64,000 bases of DNA from JANQOH01 sp965242575 (GCA_965242575.1 OZ251461.1:3224001-3288000), one strand, 5' to 3'. Counted from the first letter of the stretch, positions 22,802 to 32,163 are shown. A program made the numbers and translations. Notes: generated by a model from the letters alone, not told the origin.

Positions 22802-25800
22802 CGAGGGGGGCCGCCGCCTCATCGAGGCCGCCTTTCCGCTCAAGCAGGCGTCGCTGGACTCCGTGCATGAGAAGAACGTGCGGCATGGGCATATCTCGAC
22901 GCTGCACATATGGCCGGCGCGGCGGCCGCTGGCGGCGGCGCGGGCGGCGCTGATCGCGGCGCTGCTGCCCGACCCCGGAACGCCGCAGGCGCGAAAGCGG
23001 TTGCTGGAGCGCATCGGCGGGCGCGTCGTCGAGACGGTCGAGCGCAAGCGCGCAGGCGGGCGCATCGTCGAGAGGAAAAGGGAGGCGACCGAAGGCGGAA
23101 TCCTCCATTGGGGCCGCGAGAACGACCCCGACATCGCCCGGCTTCGCCGCGAAATCCGCGCGGCGCACGGAGGGCGCGCGCCGCGGGTGCTGGACCCTTT
23201 CGCCGGCGGCGGCGCCATCCCGCTCGAAGCCATGCGGCTCGGTTGCGCGGCGACCGCCATCGACATCAACCCGGTCGCCTGGTTCATCCTCAAATGCACG
23301 CTCGACTACCCGCGCCGCCTCGCCGGCGAGACCCGCCCGCTGCCCGCCTTCGCGCGCGCCGACCGGGGCTTCATGGAGTCGCTCCGCAAGGCGCGCGGGG
23401 GCGCGGGCGGGCGCGGCGCCGGCGCGGCGCAGATCGAGGCGCTGCCCGCCGACGACCCCGCCCTCGAAGCCGACCTCGCGTGGCACGTCCGCGCGTGGGG
23501 CCGGCGCGTGCTGGCGGAGGCGCGGAAGGCGCTCGCGCCCCGCTACCCCACATACGCCGAATACGCGCCCCTTGCCCCCGGCGCCGCATATGCGCCCCGG
23601 CCGTTGCGGCTGCTGGAGGCCGGCGCCGACGGCGAACCGCCGCTCGATACTCTGAACGCCGAATGCGATGGCGCATATCTGGCCGACCCGCGCAAGCCGC
23701 GCTGGATCGCCAAGCCGACCGTCGCATATTTGTGGGCGCGGACCGCCGCCTGCGGCAATTGCCGCGCCGCGATCCCGCTCCTCAAGACCCGATGGCTGTG
23801 CAAGGCCGACAACAAGCGCGTGCTGTTGACGATGGCGGCGCGCGGCTCCGTCGTCTTCGGCGTCGAGAGCGACGTTCCCCGGAACGGCGGCAACGCGGCG
23901 CAATCGCGCGCGCATGACGCGCGGCTCGGCGCGGGGACCATGAGCCGCGCCGGCGCGACCTGCCCGTGCTGCGGCGCGGTCACGCCGATGGCGGACCTCC
24001 GGCTGGAGGGCCGCGCCGGGCGCCTCGGCGCCGTGTTGACCGCGGTGGTCGTCGAGGGCCCGAACGGCAAGGAATACCGCCGGCCGGAAGAGGAGGAATT
24101 GCGCGCCGCCGAAGTGTCGCGGAAGGAGATGGACGCGCTTTACGCAGAGATACCGTTCGGTTTGTCGGAAGAGTCGCTTCCCGATCCGAAGACGCTCGGC
24201 TTCCGCGCCCCATTATACGGCGTTGACCGTTGGTCCCAGCTATTCACCGACCGGCAACTTCTGGCGCTTGCAACCTTTATCCGCGCGCTGCGCCGCGTCG
24301 TCGGAGAGATGGACGACTACCCCGATGAGTGGCGCGAAGCTCTGGCGGCGTATCTATGTTGCATACTCAGCAAACTCGCGGGCCGCGGCAGCGCCCTCTG
24401 TTTCTGGATCAACAACGGTGAGAAACCGGGGCAAACTTTCGCCCGGTTCGCTCTACCGATGGTGTGGGATTACTGCGAGGTCGATCCATTGTCCGACAGT
24501 CCCGGCGGTTTCGCGGCGATGGCGGAGTGGGTGGCGGAGTATCTCGACCACGCGGCGTTCGCCGTGGACGGCGCGCCCTCCGTCGAAGTCCATGCCCGGT
24601 CGGCGATCGGGGCGCAACCCGGCGAATTCGACGCCATCGTTACCGATCCGCCCTATTACGACGCCATTCCCTATTCCGACCTGATGGATTTCTTTCATAT
24701 CTGGCTGCGCCGCGCCTTGCATGGGCTTTCTTCCGAATTCGACGCCGCCTTCGCCGAGCCGCTCGGGCCGAAATGGAATCCGGAAACCAACGACGGCGAA
24801 CTGATCGACGACGCAAGCCGCTTCGCCGGCGACAGGGCGCGCTCGAAAGCCGCCTACGAGGACGGCATGGCCCGCGCCTTCCAGTCCTGCCACGCCGCGC
24901 TGAAACCCGAAGGGCGATTGGTGGTCGTCTTCGCCAACAAATCGCCCGACGCATGGGAAACATTGGCCGCCGCGCTGATCCGCGCCGGCTTCGTGGTGGA
25001 CGCGTCCTGGCCGATCCAGACGGAGAGACAAGGCCGGCTGCGGTCGCAGGCGTCGGCGGCGCTGTCCTCCTCCGTCTGGCTGGTGTGCCGCAAACGCGCC
25101 GCCGCCCGCCCGGGATGGGACAACCGCGTCCTCGCGGACATGCGCAAAAACGTCGTCCTCCGGCTGCGCGAATTCTGGGACGCGGGGATCCGCGGGCCGG
25201 ACTTCGTGTGGGCCGCCACCGGCCCGGCGCTGGAGGCGTTCGGCAGGTTCCCCGCCGTCAGGAAGGCGGACGCGCCCGGAGAGGCGATGACGGTGTCGGC
25301 GTTCCTGCGCGAGGTCCGCCGCATGGTGGTCGATTTCGTCGTCGGCCGCGTGCTCGCGCCGGACGGCTCCGCCGAGGGCGCCGCGGGACTCGACGACGCC
25401 ACCGCCTACTACCTGCTCCACCGCCACGATTTCGGCATGGGCGCGGCGCCGGCGGGCGCGTGCATCCTCTATGCGCTGTCGTGCAACCTGTCCGATTCCG
25501 CGCTCGCCGGGCCGTTCGACCTGCTCGCCCGCCCCGGCGCGGCGCGCGCCGGCGATGGCGGCGAGGAGGACTCCGGCGCGGGCGGCGGCGGCGCGGTCCG
25601 GCTCAAGGACTGGCGCCGGCGCGGCGGCCGCGCGCTGGGCGTCGAGGGTCCGGGCGGCCGCCCGGCGCCGCTGGTCGACCGCGCCCACAAGGCGATGCAA
25701 TTGTGGCGCGCCGGCGACCGGGCGAAGCTGGACGCTTACCTGGAATCCGCCGGCCTGTGGCGCGACGCGCTGTTCCACCGCGTATTGCAGGCGCTGGTGG

Positions 25801-25922
25801 AGCTGGCCGATGCCGGCTCCGACGAGCGCGCCGTCCTCGAATCGTTGAGCAACCACATCGCCGCCCGCCAGGGCCTCCGCCCCCCCCGCCAGCCCGCCCT
25901 CCGCTTCGACGCGCCGGCGTGA
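22788..25922 (+). CDS. DUF1156 (COG1743) adenine-specific DNA methylase with Zn-ribbons
   Basis: This protein of 1044 residues is predicted to methylate adenine N6 in DNA. The N-terminal DUF1156 segment (RLIEAAFPLKQASLDSVHEK) is followed by SAM motif I (VLDPFAGGG, D136). Cys-rich zinc-ribbon stretches (CGNC, CPCC) come before the catalytic DPPY (620-623). Methylases of this type occur beside DUF499 ATPases and SNF2/DUF3883 helicases in defence islands. In this window those partners are at 28262 and 10743. Codons 9-80 are duplicated at 20614-20830. The ATG lies inside the end of the HEPN gene, and an alternative native start could have been replaced by the insertion, because the other copy begins MTDRRLIEAA. 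Confidence 0.88.
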   Translation: MTRRDEGGRRLIEAAFPLKQASLDSVHEKNVRHGHISTLHIWPARRPLAAARAALIAALLPDPGTPQARKRLLERIGGRVVETVERKRAGGRIVERKREATEGGILHWGRENDPDIARLRREIRAAHGGRAPRVLDPFAGGGAIPLEAMRLGCAATAIDINPVAWFILKCTLDYPRRLAGETRPLPAFARADRGFMESLRKARGGAGGRGAGAAQIEALPADDPALEADLAWHVRAWGRRVLAEARKALAPRYPTYAEYAPLAPGAAYAPRPLRLLEAGADGEPPLDTLNAECDGAYLADPRKPRWIAKPTVAYLWARTAACGNCRAAIPLLKTRWLCKADNKRVLLTMAARGSVVFGVESDVPRNGGNAAQSRAHDARLGAGTMSRAGATCPCCGAVTPMADLRLEGRAGRLGAVLTAVVVEGPNGKEYRRPEEEELRAAEVSRKEMDALYAEIPFGLSEESLPDPKTLGFRAPLYGVDRWSQLFTDRQLLALATFIRALRRVVGEMDDYPDEWREALAAYLCCILSKLAGRGSALCFWINNGEKPGQTFARFALPMVWDYCEVDPLSDSPGGFAAMAEWVAEYLDHAAFAVDGAPSVEVHARSAIGAQPGEFDAIVTDPPYYDAIPYSDLMDFFHIWLRRALHGLSSEFDAAFAEPLGPKWNPETNDGELIDDASRFAGDRARSKAAYEDGMARAFQSCHAALKPEGRLVVVFANKSPDAWETLAAALIRAGFVVDASWPIQTERQGRLRSQASAALSSSVWLVCRKRAAARPGWDNRVLADMRKNVVLRLREFWDAGIRGPDFVWAATGPALEAFGRFPAVRKADAPGEAMTVSAFLREVRRMVVDFVVGRVLAPDGSAEGAAGLDDATAYYLLHRHDFGMGAAPAGACILYALSCNLSDSALAGPFDLLARPGAARAGDGGEEDSGAGGGGAVRLKDWRRRGGRALGVEGPGGRPAPLVDRAHKAMQLWRAGDRAKLDAYLESAGLWRDALFHRVLQALVELADAGSDERAVLESLSNHIAARQGLRPPRQPALRFDAPA
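22811..23027 (+). repeat. 217-bp direct repeat B, copy 2
   Basis: This is the copy inside the intact DUF1156 gene; see 20614-20830. Similarity stops at 23027 in the middle of the gene. Confidence 0.92.
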
Positions 25923-25995
25923 CGGGGCGTCGGCTTGCGGCCCGTGTCCGCTCCGGGTATATGTCGGTCGGGGCGTTTCGATGGAAGCACGAGCC

Positions 25996-26232
25996 ATGGC
26001 TCAATTGACGGTGCGGAAGGTGAGCGACGAAGTGGTCGGCGCGCTCAAGCGGCGCGCGGCCGCGCGCGGCCGATCCGCCGAGGCCGAGCACAGGGACATT
26101 TTGCGGACGGCGCTTCTCGGCGGGCGGGGCGATTTCGCCGAGCGCGCGGCGGCCTTGCGACGGCGGCTGCGCTGCCCCATCGACAGCAGCGAGATAATCC
26201 GCGCGGATCGCGACCGGGACAACCTTGCGTGA
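25996..26232 (+). CDS. FitA/VapB-type ribbon-helix-helix antitoxin
   Basis: This 78-residue protein begins AQLTVRKVSDEVVGALKRRAA, a classic ribbon-helix-helix start of FitA-like antitoxins, and has a basic helical tail. It should repress its own operon and neutralise the PIN toxin that follows with a GTGA overlap. An in-frame ATG at 25981 exists, but the domain starts at 25996. The pair sits between the methylase and the second AAA ATPase. Confidence 0.82.
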   Translation: MAQLTVRKVSDEVVGALKRRAAARGRSAEAEHRDILRTALLGGRGDFAERAAALRRRLRCPIDSSEIIRADRDRDNLA

Positions 26233-26690
26233 CCGGCTGCGTGGTCGACGCCAGCGTCGCGATGAAGTGGCTGGTGACGGAGGAACACTCCGACGAAGCC
26301 GTCCGCCTTCTGCGGGAGGAATTGACGCTCGTTGCGCCGGAGCTCGTTTTCGCGGAGGTTGCGAACGCATTGTGGGCGATGCGCCGGCGCGGGCACATCG
26401 ACCGCGCCGATGCAGCCGCCGCGGTGGATACGCTGAGAGACGCGCCGATCGTCGTTCCCTTTTCCATGTCCCAGCTCGCCGCGGCCGCCGTCGGATTGTC
26501 GTTGGACATCGACCATCCGGTTTACGACTGTTTCTATCTCGCCCTGGCGTATCGGTCGGGATATCCGGTAGTGACCGCGGACAAACGGTTCCTCGGCAAG
26601 GCGCGCGCCCATCCATCCCTGTCCGACCGCGTCTTGCATGTGGCGGACGTCGCGCCCCGGATGCGTGCGCGGAAGGAGAACGACGCGTGA
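26229..26690 (+). CDS. vapC: VapC-type PIN-domain toxin
   Basis: This 153-residue PIN protein starts with GTG. The catalytic acids are seen in VVDASVAMKWL (D7), FAEVANALW, and DHPVYDCFYLALA, with TADKRF near the end. This is the VapC subfamily that pairs with FitA-like antitoxins. It should act as an RNase toxin. The coding frame is set by the 4-nt overlap with the antitoxin stop. Confidence 0.87.
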   Translation: MTGCVVDASVAMKWLVTEEHSDEAVRLLREELTLVAPELVFAEVANALWAMRRRGHIDRADAAAAVDTLRDAPIVVPFSMSQLAAAAVGLSLDIDHPVYDCFYLALAYRSGYPVVTADKRFLGKARAHPSLSDRVLHVADVAPRMRARKENDA

Positions 26691-26793
26691 CGCCCGCCCG
26701 CATGTTGTCCGCTGTCGCGCTCCGCACGCCGCGGACGGAACGCCCGCGCGCCGGAGGAAGGCCCGCGGGTCGTCGGCGCGGGGTCGATTCGAC

Positions 26794-28068
26794 ATGATCT
26801 CGTCGATACGACTCAGGGACTTCAAGAATTTCGCCGACGAGACGCTGCGCCTCGGCCCGTTCACCGTGATCGTGGGCGCGAACGCCAGCGGCAAGAGCAA
26901 CATCCGCGATGCCTTCCGCTTCCTCCACGGCGTCGGTCGCGGCTATGCGCTGGCGGATATTTTCGGCGGAAAGTATGGGGACGGAGACTACGTCGAGTGG
27001 GAGCGGATGCGAGGCGCCGCCAACGAGATCGCGCGTTTCGGACGAAAATCCTTTTCGATTTCCGTCGATATGAAAGCGTCCAAGCCGGCGCCGTTGCGAT
27101 ACGAAATCGAGATTGGCGTCGGCGGCGAGGCTTACGGCGGATTTCAGGTTATGAAGGAAGAACTGGGTCATACCGGAGGCGAGCCGATCTATACCAGCCG
27201 TCCGGACGAAGGTAGTATCGTTCATGATCGGGAAGATCAACCGAGACTCAAACTCAAATCGAGGCTAACCGGAGACCAAGCGGATTCCGCCGATGTCGGA
27301 TGGTTAACGTGCGAGAGGTCGGCTCTTGCCCATTTCAAGGAAAATCCGCTATTATCGTTTTTCACGGAAGCAGACGAGGGTAGCATACCGACGGCGATAA
27401 GCACATTGTCCGGCATGCGGTTTCTTGATTTGACGCCGGATCGCGTGAAATCGCCCGCTTTTCTGCGGCGAATCGTTTCGGGCGAAAGCGGCGAGGATCT
27501 CTCGACCGTGCTGCAAGGCATATGCGCCGACGAGCGTCACAAGAAAACTCTGATCGACTGGATCTGTGAACTTACCCCGATGGACATCGTGGATTTCGAA
27601 TTCCCCGAATATCCGAACTCTGGCAAGACTGGGTTAACGATTCGGGAGGCGAACGACCGGAGGGTTTCCGCCCATAGCGCCTCGGGCGGGACGTTGCGCT
27701 TTCTCGCCATGCTGGCTGCCTTGCTTGGCCCGGATCCCGCACGGCTATACTTTTTCGAGGGAATCGACAATAGTATCCATCCGTCGCGGCTTTACCTCCT
27801 GCTCGAATTGATCGAGCGGCAGACTGAGGAGAGGGGAATCCAAATCGTGGCCACCACCCATTCGCCGGCGCTGCTCACCGCGATGGGCAACCGGACATTC
27901 GAGAACACATCGGTCGTCTGCCGCCTCCCGGACGCCGACGACGCTATCATCCGTCCATTGAGGGATATTCCGAACGCTCGGGACTTGCGCAAGGAGCAGG
28001 GAATGGGCCGGCTTCTGGAAGGCGGCTGGATGGAGAGGGCGCTCCATTTTACCGAGGCGGCGGAATGA
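26794..28068 (+). CDS. AAA_21/OLD-like ATPase, second in the island
   Basis: This 424-residue ATPase carries Walker A G28-A-N-A-S-G-K-S35, a signature region (SASGGTLRF), Walker B (ARLYFFEGIDNSIHP) and an H-loop (VATTHSP). In Walker B the usual acidic pair is FEGID rather than DEPE. It resembles the ATPase subunits of RecF-like abortive-infection systems that work with a small TOPRIM or nuclease partner. The following gene overlaps by 4 nt but encodes only 61 residues, so the partner seems truncated. The middle of the gene (27.0-27.7 kb) is AT-richer than its neighbours. The 103 bp before the start show nothing notable. Confidence 0.8.
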   Translation: MISSIRLRDFKNFADETLRLGPFTVIVGANASGKSNIRDAFRFLHGVGRGYALADIFGGKYGDGDYVEWERMRGAANEIARFGRKSFSISVDMKASKPAPLRYEIEIGVGGEAYGGFQVMKEELGHTGGEPIYTSRPDEGSIVHDREDQPRLKLKSRLTGDQADSADVGWLTCERSALAHFKENPLLSFFTEADEGSIPTAISTLSGMRFLDLTPDRVKSPAFLRRIVSGESGEDLSTVLQGICADERHKKTLIDWICELTPMDIVDFEFPEYPNSGKTGLTIREANDRRVSAHSASGGTLRFLAMLAALLGPDPARLYFFEGIDNSIHPSRLYLLLELIERQTEERGIQIVATTHSPALLTAMGNRTFENTSVVCRLPDADDAIIRPLRDIPNARDLRKEQGMGRLLEGGWMERALHFTEAAE

Positions 28069-28250
28069 ACGTGCTCGTCGCGCCGGAGGGCTTCCGCAGC
28101 GACCGACGTGTCCCGATACCGTTGTTCTCCCGCCTTTTCACGGGGGCCGCCCGGCGCCTCGACGCGATCCGCCGGAAATGCCGCGAGGATTTCGATAGAC
28201 TCGCCCAACGCCTCGCCCGGCGCGTCGAGGCGGCGGCGGCGCAGGCGTGA
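28065..28250 (+). CDS. Small 61-residue protein, probable stunted partner of the AAA ATPase
   Basis: It starts by ATGA overlap with the ATPase. Its first 28 residues (MNVLVAPEGFRSDRRVPIPL...) look like the opening strand of TOPRIM-type partners of such ATPases. The remaining basic, helical 33 residues (DAIRRKCREDFDRL...) do not, and the catalytic core is absent. It may be a deletion product fused to unrelated sequence, or a small functional peptide. The DUF499 gene begins 12 bp later. Confidence 0.4.
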   Translation: MNVLVAPEGFRSDRRVPIPLFSRLFTGAARRLDAIRRKCREDFDRLAQRLARRVEAAAAQA

Positions 28251-28261
28251 GAGAGGACGCG

Positions 28262-31200
28262 ATGACCCGGAACATCCCTAAACCCTGGCGCGACGTCGTC
28301 CGGCCGCGCGGCGACCTGAAAAGCGGCGAATTGTCGCTCGCCATGTTCGCCGCCGACCTGCACGACGTCGCCGCGCGAAGGGGGCTGCGGCCGACCTACG
28401 AAGACCCCGCCGAATTCTTCGCTCTCACCTACCCGACGCTGAACCTGCGCGAACTCGCCAGAGGCGTCGCGCTGCGGCTCGCCGGGCGGAGCGACAAGGC
28501 ATGCCGCACCCTCTCCGTCGATTACGGCGGCGGCAAGACCCACACGCTCATCACCCTCCTGCACCTCGCGCGCGACCCGGACGCGCTGCCGCGCCTCCCC
28601 GCGGTCGAGGAGTTCACGGCGCATATCGGCTTCGCGCCGCCGAAGGCGCGGACGGCGGCGCTGTGCTTCGACAAGATCGACCTCGAGAAAGGCATCGAAA
28701 CGCCGGATCCCGGCGGCGCGGCGCGGGCGCTCCGGCGCCCGTGGAGCATCCTCGCCTGGCAGCTCGCCGGCGCCGATGGCCTCCGCGCCATCCACGCCGA
28801 CGGCGCGGACGCCGAGCGCGACACGCCCCCGGCGCAGCCGCTGCTGGAGTCGCTCCTGTCCGCGCCGCGCCGCGATGGGCTGGCGACCCTCGTCCTCCTC
28901 GACGAAGTGCTGATGTTCCTGCGCGCCAAGGTCGAGGCCGACTCCGCCTGGCGCGGGCGCTTGCTCGCCTTCTTCCAGGCGCTGACGCAGGCGGCGGTCA
29001 AGGTGGACGGCTGCGCCGTCGTCGCCTCGCTGCTGGCCTCCGACCCGCGCCGGAACGACGATCTGGGCGCGGCGCTGTTCGCCGAACTGTCCAACGTGTT
29101 CTCCCGCCAGACCGAGGAGGCCGCGAGTCCGGTGGGCAAGGCGGACGTGGCCGAGGTCTTGCGCCGCCGCTTCTTCGAACCGGAGTCGATCTCCGACCCC
29201 GCCGCGTTCCGCCCGCACGTCGCCGCCGCCGTCGGCGCCATCGCCCGGCTGGACGAGGAGACCCGCAAGCAACGCCGCGCGGCGGAGGAGCGCTACCTGG
29301 CGAGCTACCCGTTCCACCCCGACCTGACCGAGGCCTTCTACGCCCGCTGGACCCAGGTCGAGGGCTTCCAGAGCGCGCGCGGCATATTGCGGACCTTCGC
29401 CATCGCGCTGCGCGACGCCGCGGAGTGGGACGAGAGCCCGCTCGTCGGCGCCAACGTCTTCCTCGCCGCGCCGGAGCGGCCCGGCCTGTCCGAGGCGGCG
29501 CGGGAGCTGTGCCTGGTCGCCAGCGTGGACGCGGACGAAGGCGGCGCCCGCCATTGGGCGCCCATCGTCGAGGGCGAGCTCGACAAGGCGCGCGCCGTCC
29601 AGTCGGAGGCGGCGGGGCTGCGCCAGCGCGAGGTCGAACAGGCGGTCGTCGGCGTGTTCCTGAATTCCCAGCCCGTCGGCGGCAAGCTGTCGACCCGCGG
29701 CCTGCTGGCGCTGCTCGGCGCCGGCGGGCCGGACCGGATCGAACTCGAAAAGGCCCTGCTGCGCTGGTCCGACCTGTCGTGGTTCCTCGACGAGGCGGAG
29801 GCGGCGCCCGGGGAGGCCGGACCCGGCGGCGAGCGCGCGCCGCCCAAGGCGTGGCGGCTCGGCAACCGGCCCAACCTGCGCCAGATGCACCACGACGCCT
29901 GCGCGCAGCGCGTCTCGCCCCAACTCGTCGATCGCCAACTGGTCGACGGGGTCCGCGACCTCAAATCGCTGACGCAGGGCGCAACGGCGGCGGGCGTCAA
30001 GGTCCACAAATTGCCGCAGGGCCCCGCCGACGTCCAGGACGACGGCGAGTTCCACTACGCGGTGCTCGGCCCGGAGGCGGCGTCGGAGTCGGGCAAGCCG
30101 AGCGCCCTGGCGCGGCGGTTCGTCGACGAGACGACCCGCTCCGACCGCCCGCGCGCCAACCGCAACGCGGTCGTGCTCGCCGTCCCGTCCCGCGACGGGC
30201 TCGACGCGGCGCGGGCGCGCGTCCGCGCACATCTCGGCTGGGTCGAGGTCGCCGCGCAGCTCAAGGGGCAGCCCATCGACCCCGTCCGGCGCGGCCTGCT
30301 CGAGCGCGAGACCGAGGCCGCGCGCAAGGCGGTTCCCGAGGCGATCCGGCAAGCCTGGACCATCGTCGTCACCGTCGACGCGGCCAACTCCGTCCACGCC
30401 TTCAAGGCGACGGTCGGCGGCGGGCCGCTGTTCGCGACCATCGCGGCGGACCGGCGCGCGCGCATCCAGGCGGCCGCCATCGCCGCCGACGCCATGACGC
30501 CGGGCGGCCCCTACGACCTGTGGCGCGAGGGCGAGGACTCGCGCCGCGTGGGCGAGCTGGTCGGCGCGTTCGCCCGCTGGCCCAGACTGCCGAAAATGCC
30601 GCGCCGGAAGGACATCCTGGCCACGGTCGCCGCCGGCGTCCGCGACGGGATATGGGTCGCGCGGCGGCCGCGCCCCGACCGCTCGTTCAAGACCTTCTGG
30701 CGGACCGGCGTCGACGAGGAGGCGCTCGCCGACCCGGCGCTGGAGGTCGCGCTGCCGGAATCCGCCGTCCTCTCCGATATCGCCCCGGAGCTGCTGGCGC
30801 CCGGGACGCTCCCGGAGCTGTGGCCGGGCGGCGAGATCGCGGCGCGCGACGTCGTCGACTACTTCTCCGGCGGGCGCCGGGCGACCGTGCCGCGGGACGG
30901 CTACGACGACACCGCCGTCATCCCGAAATGCGAACCGTCGGCGGTCGAGGCCGCCATCGCGCAAGCGGTCGAGCGCGGGGTCCTGTGGCTGCGCTACGGG
31001 GCGTCGTCGCTGTGCGGCGAACCCGTCCCCCGGGGCGCGCTCGCGCCCGCCGCCGCGCTGCGCCCGCCGCCCGCGCCCATCGCCGAAAGCGAACTCGGCG
31101 CCGACTCCCTGCCCGACGCCTGGAAGGACGGCCGCAGCACCGCGCGCGCCATAGCGGACGGGCTTTCGGCCCGGCGCGGCGAGCCGCTGCCCTGGCCGGT

Positions 31201-31555
31201 CGTCCGGTCGGCGCTGGAGTCCGCCATCGACCGCCGATGGCTCGAACTCGCCGATGACGGCGCCCCGTGGCCCTGCGAATTCGCCGAGGCGGAGCGCGTG
31301 GCGCTGCGGCCCCCCGGCGAGACGGGCGGCGGCCTCGCCGAGCGGGACACGCTCGTCGCCGCGGCGACGCTGCCCGCCGACCGCGTCCAGGACCTGGGGG
31401 AGCAAATCCCCGCGCTGGTCAAGGCGGCGGTGGGCCACGACCTGAAATTCCACCTGCGCGTCGAGCTCGGCGGTAAGACGCCGCCCGAACCGGACGCGGC
31501 GCAGCGGATCGCCGAGCTGCTCGCCCAAGTGTCCGACGACCTGAAACTGCGTTGA
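28262..31555 (+). CDS. DUF499 (COG1483) AAA+ ATPase of the methylase-associated defence system
   Basis: This protein of 1097 residues opens with IPKPWRDVVRPRGDLKSGEL, typical of DUF499. It has a Walker A variant D87-Y-G-G-G-K-T93 and Walker B (LVLLDEVLMFLR) near residue 210. DUF499 ATPases are repeatedly found with DUF1156 methylases and are presumed to power a restriction or exclusion step. The precise mechanism is not established. The C-terminal third is predicted mixed alpha/beta without a recognisable nuclease motif. A GAGAGAGG ribosome-binding site precedes the ATG. It is the last gene of the island, and a GC-rich inverted repeat follows. Confidence 0.86.
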   Translation: MTRNIPKPWRDVVRPRGDLKSGELSLAMFAADLHDVAARRGLRPTYEDPAEFFALTYPTLNLRELARGVALRLAGRSDKACRTLSVDYGGGKTHTLITLLHLARDPDALPRLPAVEEFTAHIGFAPPKARTAALCFDKIDLEKGIETPDPGGAARALRRPWSILAWQLAGADGLRAIHADGADAERDTPPAQPLLESLLSAPRRDGLATLVLLDEVLMFLRAKVEADSAWRGRLLAFFQALTQAAVKVDGCAVVASLLASDPRRNDDLGAALFAELSNVFSRQTEEAASPVGKADVAEVLRRRFFEPESISDPAAFRPHVAAAVGAIARLDEETRKQRRAAEERYLASYPFHPDLTEAFYARWTQVEGFQSARGILRTFAIALRDAAEWDESPLVGANVFLAAPERPGLSEAARELCLVASVDADEGGARHWAPIVEGELDKARAVQSEAAGLRQREVEQAVVGVFLNSQPVGGKLSTRGLLALLGAGGPDRIELEKALLRWSDLSWFLDEAEAAPGEAGPGGERAPPKAWRLGNRPNLRQMHHDACAQRVSPQLVDRQLVDGVRDLKSLTQGATAAGVKVHKLPQGPADVQDDGEFHYAVLGPEAASESGKPSALARRFVDETTRSDRPRANRNAVVLAVPSRDGLDAARARVRAHLGWVEVAAQLKGQPIDPVRRGLLERETEAARKAVPEAIRQAWTIVVTVDAANSVHAFKATVGGGPLFATIAADRRARIQAAAIAADAMTPGGPYDLWREGEDSRRVGELVGAFARWPRLPKMPRRKDILATVAAGVRDGIWVARRPRPDRSFKTFWRTGVDEEALADPALEVALPESAVLSDIAPELLAPGTLPELWPGGEIAARDVVDYFSGGRRATVPRDGYDDTAVIPKCEPSAVEAAIAQAVERGVLWLRYGASSLCGEPVPRGALAPAAALRPPPAPIAESELGADSLPDAWKDGRSTARAIADGLSARRGEPLPWPVVRSALESAIDRRWLELADDGAPWPCEFAEAERVALRPPGETGGGLAERDTLVAAATLPADRVQDLGEQIPALVKAAVGHDLKFHLRVELGGKTPPEPDAAQRIAELLAQVSDDLKLR

Positions 31556-31561
31556 CCTCTT

Positions 31562-31636
31562 CCGGGTGCGCCGGCGTCCCGCCGGCATGCGCGAAGCGCA
31601 CAGCGGAAGACGCCGGCGGGACGCCGGCGCACCCGG
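31562..31636. repeat. GC-rich inverted repeat, possible terminator or dispersed element
   Basis: Bases 31562-31586 and 31612-31636 are perfect 25-bp reverse complements around a 25-base spacer, 7 bp after the DUF499 stop. There is no T-run, so intrinsic termination is uncertain. Each arm is a variant of the 26-bp element found at 16568, 53287 and 53438. The rest of the gap before clpS holds nothing else recognisable. Confidence 0.85.
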
Positions 31637-31794
31637 GCGGCGCGGACCGAGACTGCGCTCCGTCCATAATGAAAACCGCCCCGCGCGGCGGCGGCTTGGG
31701 CCGGCGGCGGAGATCCGTTATCCTGCGCGCGGCGGGCGGCGGACGGACGGCAATGGCGAACCCCTGTGTCGCGCGGGACGCGCGAAGGACGAGG

Positions 31795-32133
31795 ATGGCG
31801 GGAGAAGATGGCGGCCGTCCGCCGGGCGGCGGCGGCCGGCCGGAGACCGGGGTCATCACCCGGACCCGGCCGAAGACCAAAAAACCGTCGATGTACAAGG
31901 TGCTGCTGCTCAACGACGATTACACGCCGATGGAGTTCGTCGTCCACGTCCTCGAGCGCTTCTTCCACAAATCGCGCGAGGACGCGGCGCGGATCACGCT
32001 GCACGTGCATCGCCGCGGCGTCGGCGTATGCGGGGTCTATTCCTACGAGGTCGCCGAAAGCAAGGTGGTCCAGGTGACGGACTTCGCCCGCCGCAACGAG
32101 CACCCGCTCCAGTGCACGCTCGAAAAGGACTGA
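31795..32133 (+). CDS. clpS: ClpS, adaptor for the ClpAP protease
   Basis: ClpS brings N-degron substrates to ClpA. The 112-residue protein has a variable N-terminal tail and then the conserved core starting KPSMYKVLLLNDDYTPMEFV. The substrate-pocket residues (LNDDYTPMEFV) and ClpA-binding histidine region (LHVHRRG) are intact. The ATG at 31795 follows a purine-rich GAAGGA; an in-frame ATG at 31753 would add 14 unlikely residues. The clpA gene follows 30 bp downstream, as in most Proteobacteria. Confidence 0.95.
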   Translation: MAGEDGGRPPGGGGRPETGVITRTRPKTKKPSMYKVLLLNDDYTPMEFVVHVLERFFHKSREDAARITLHVHRRGVGVCGVYSYEVAESKVVQVTDFARRNEHPLQCTLEKD

Positions 32134-32163
32134 CCCGCAACCGCGGCAGGAAGGCGCCGGCCC

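Noticed and set aside
31562..31636. Intrinsic terminator of the DUF499 gene
   Set aside because: Perfect stem but no T-run and a 25-base spacer; kept as an inverted repeat instead.
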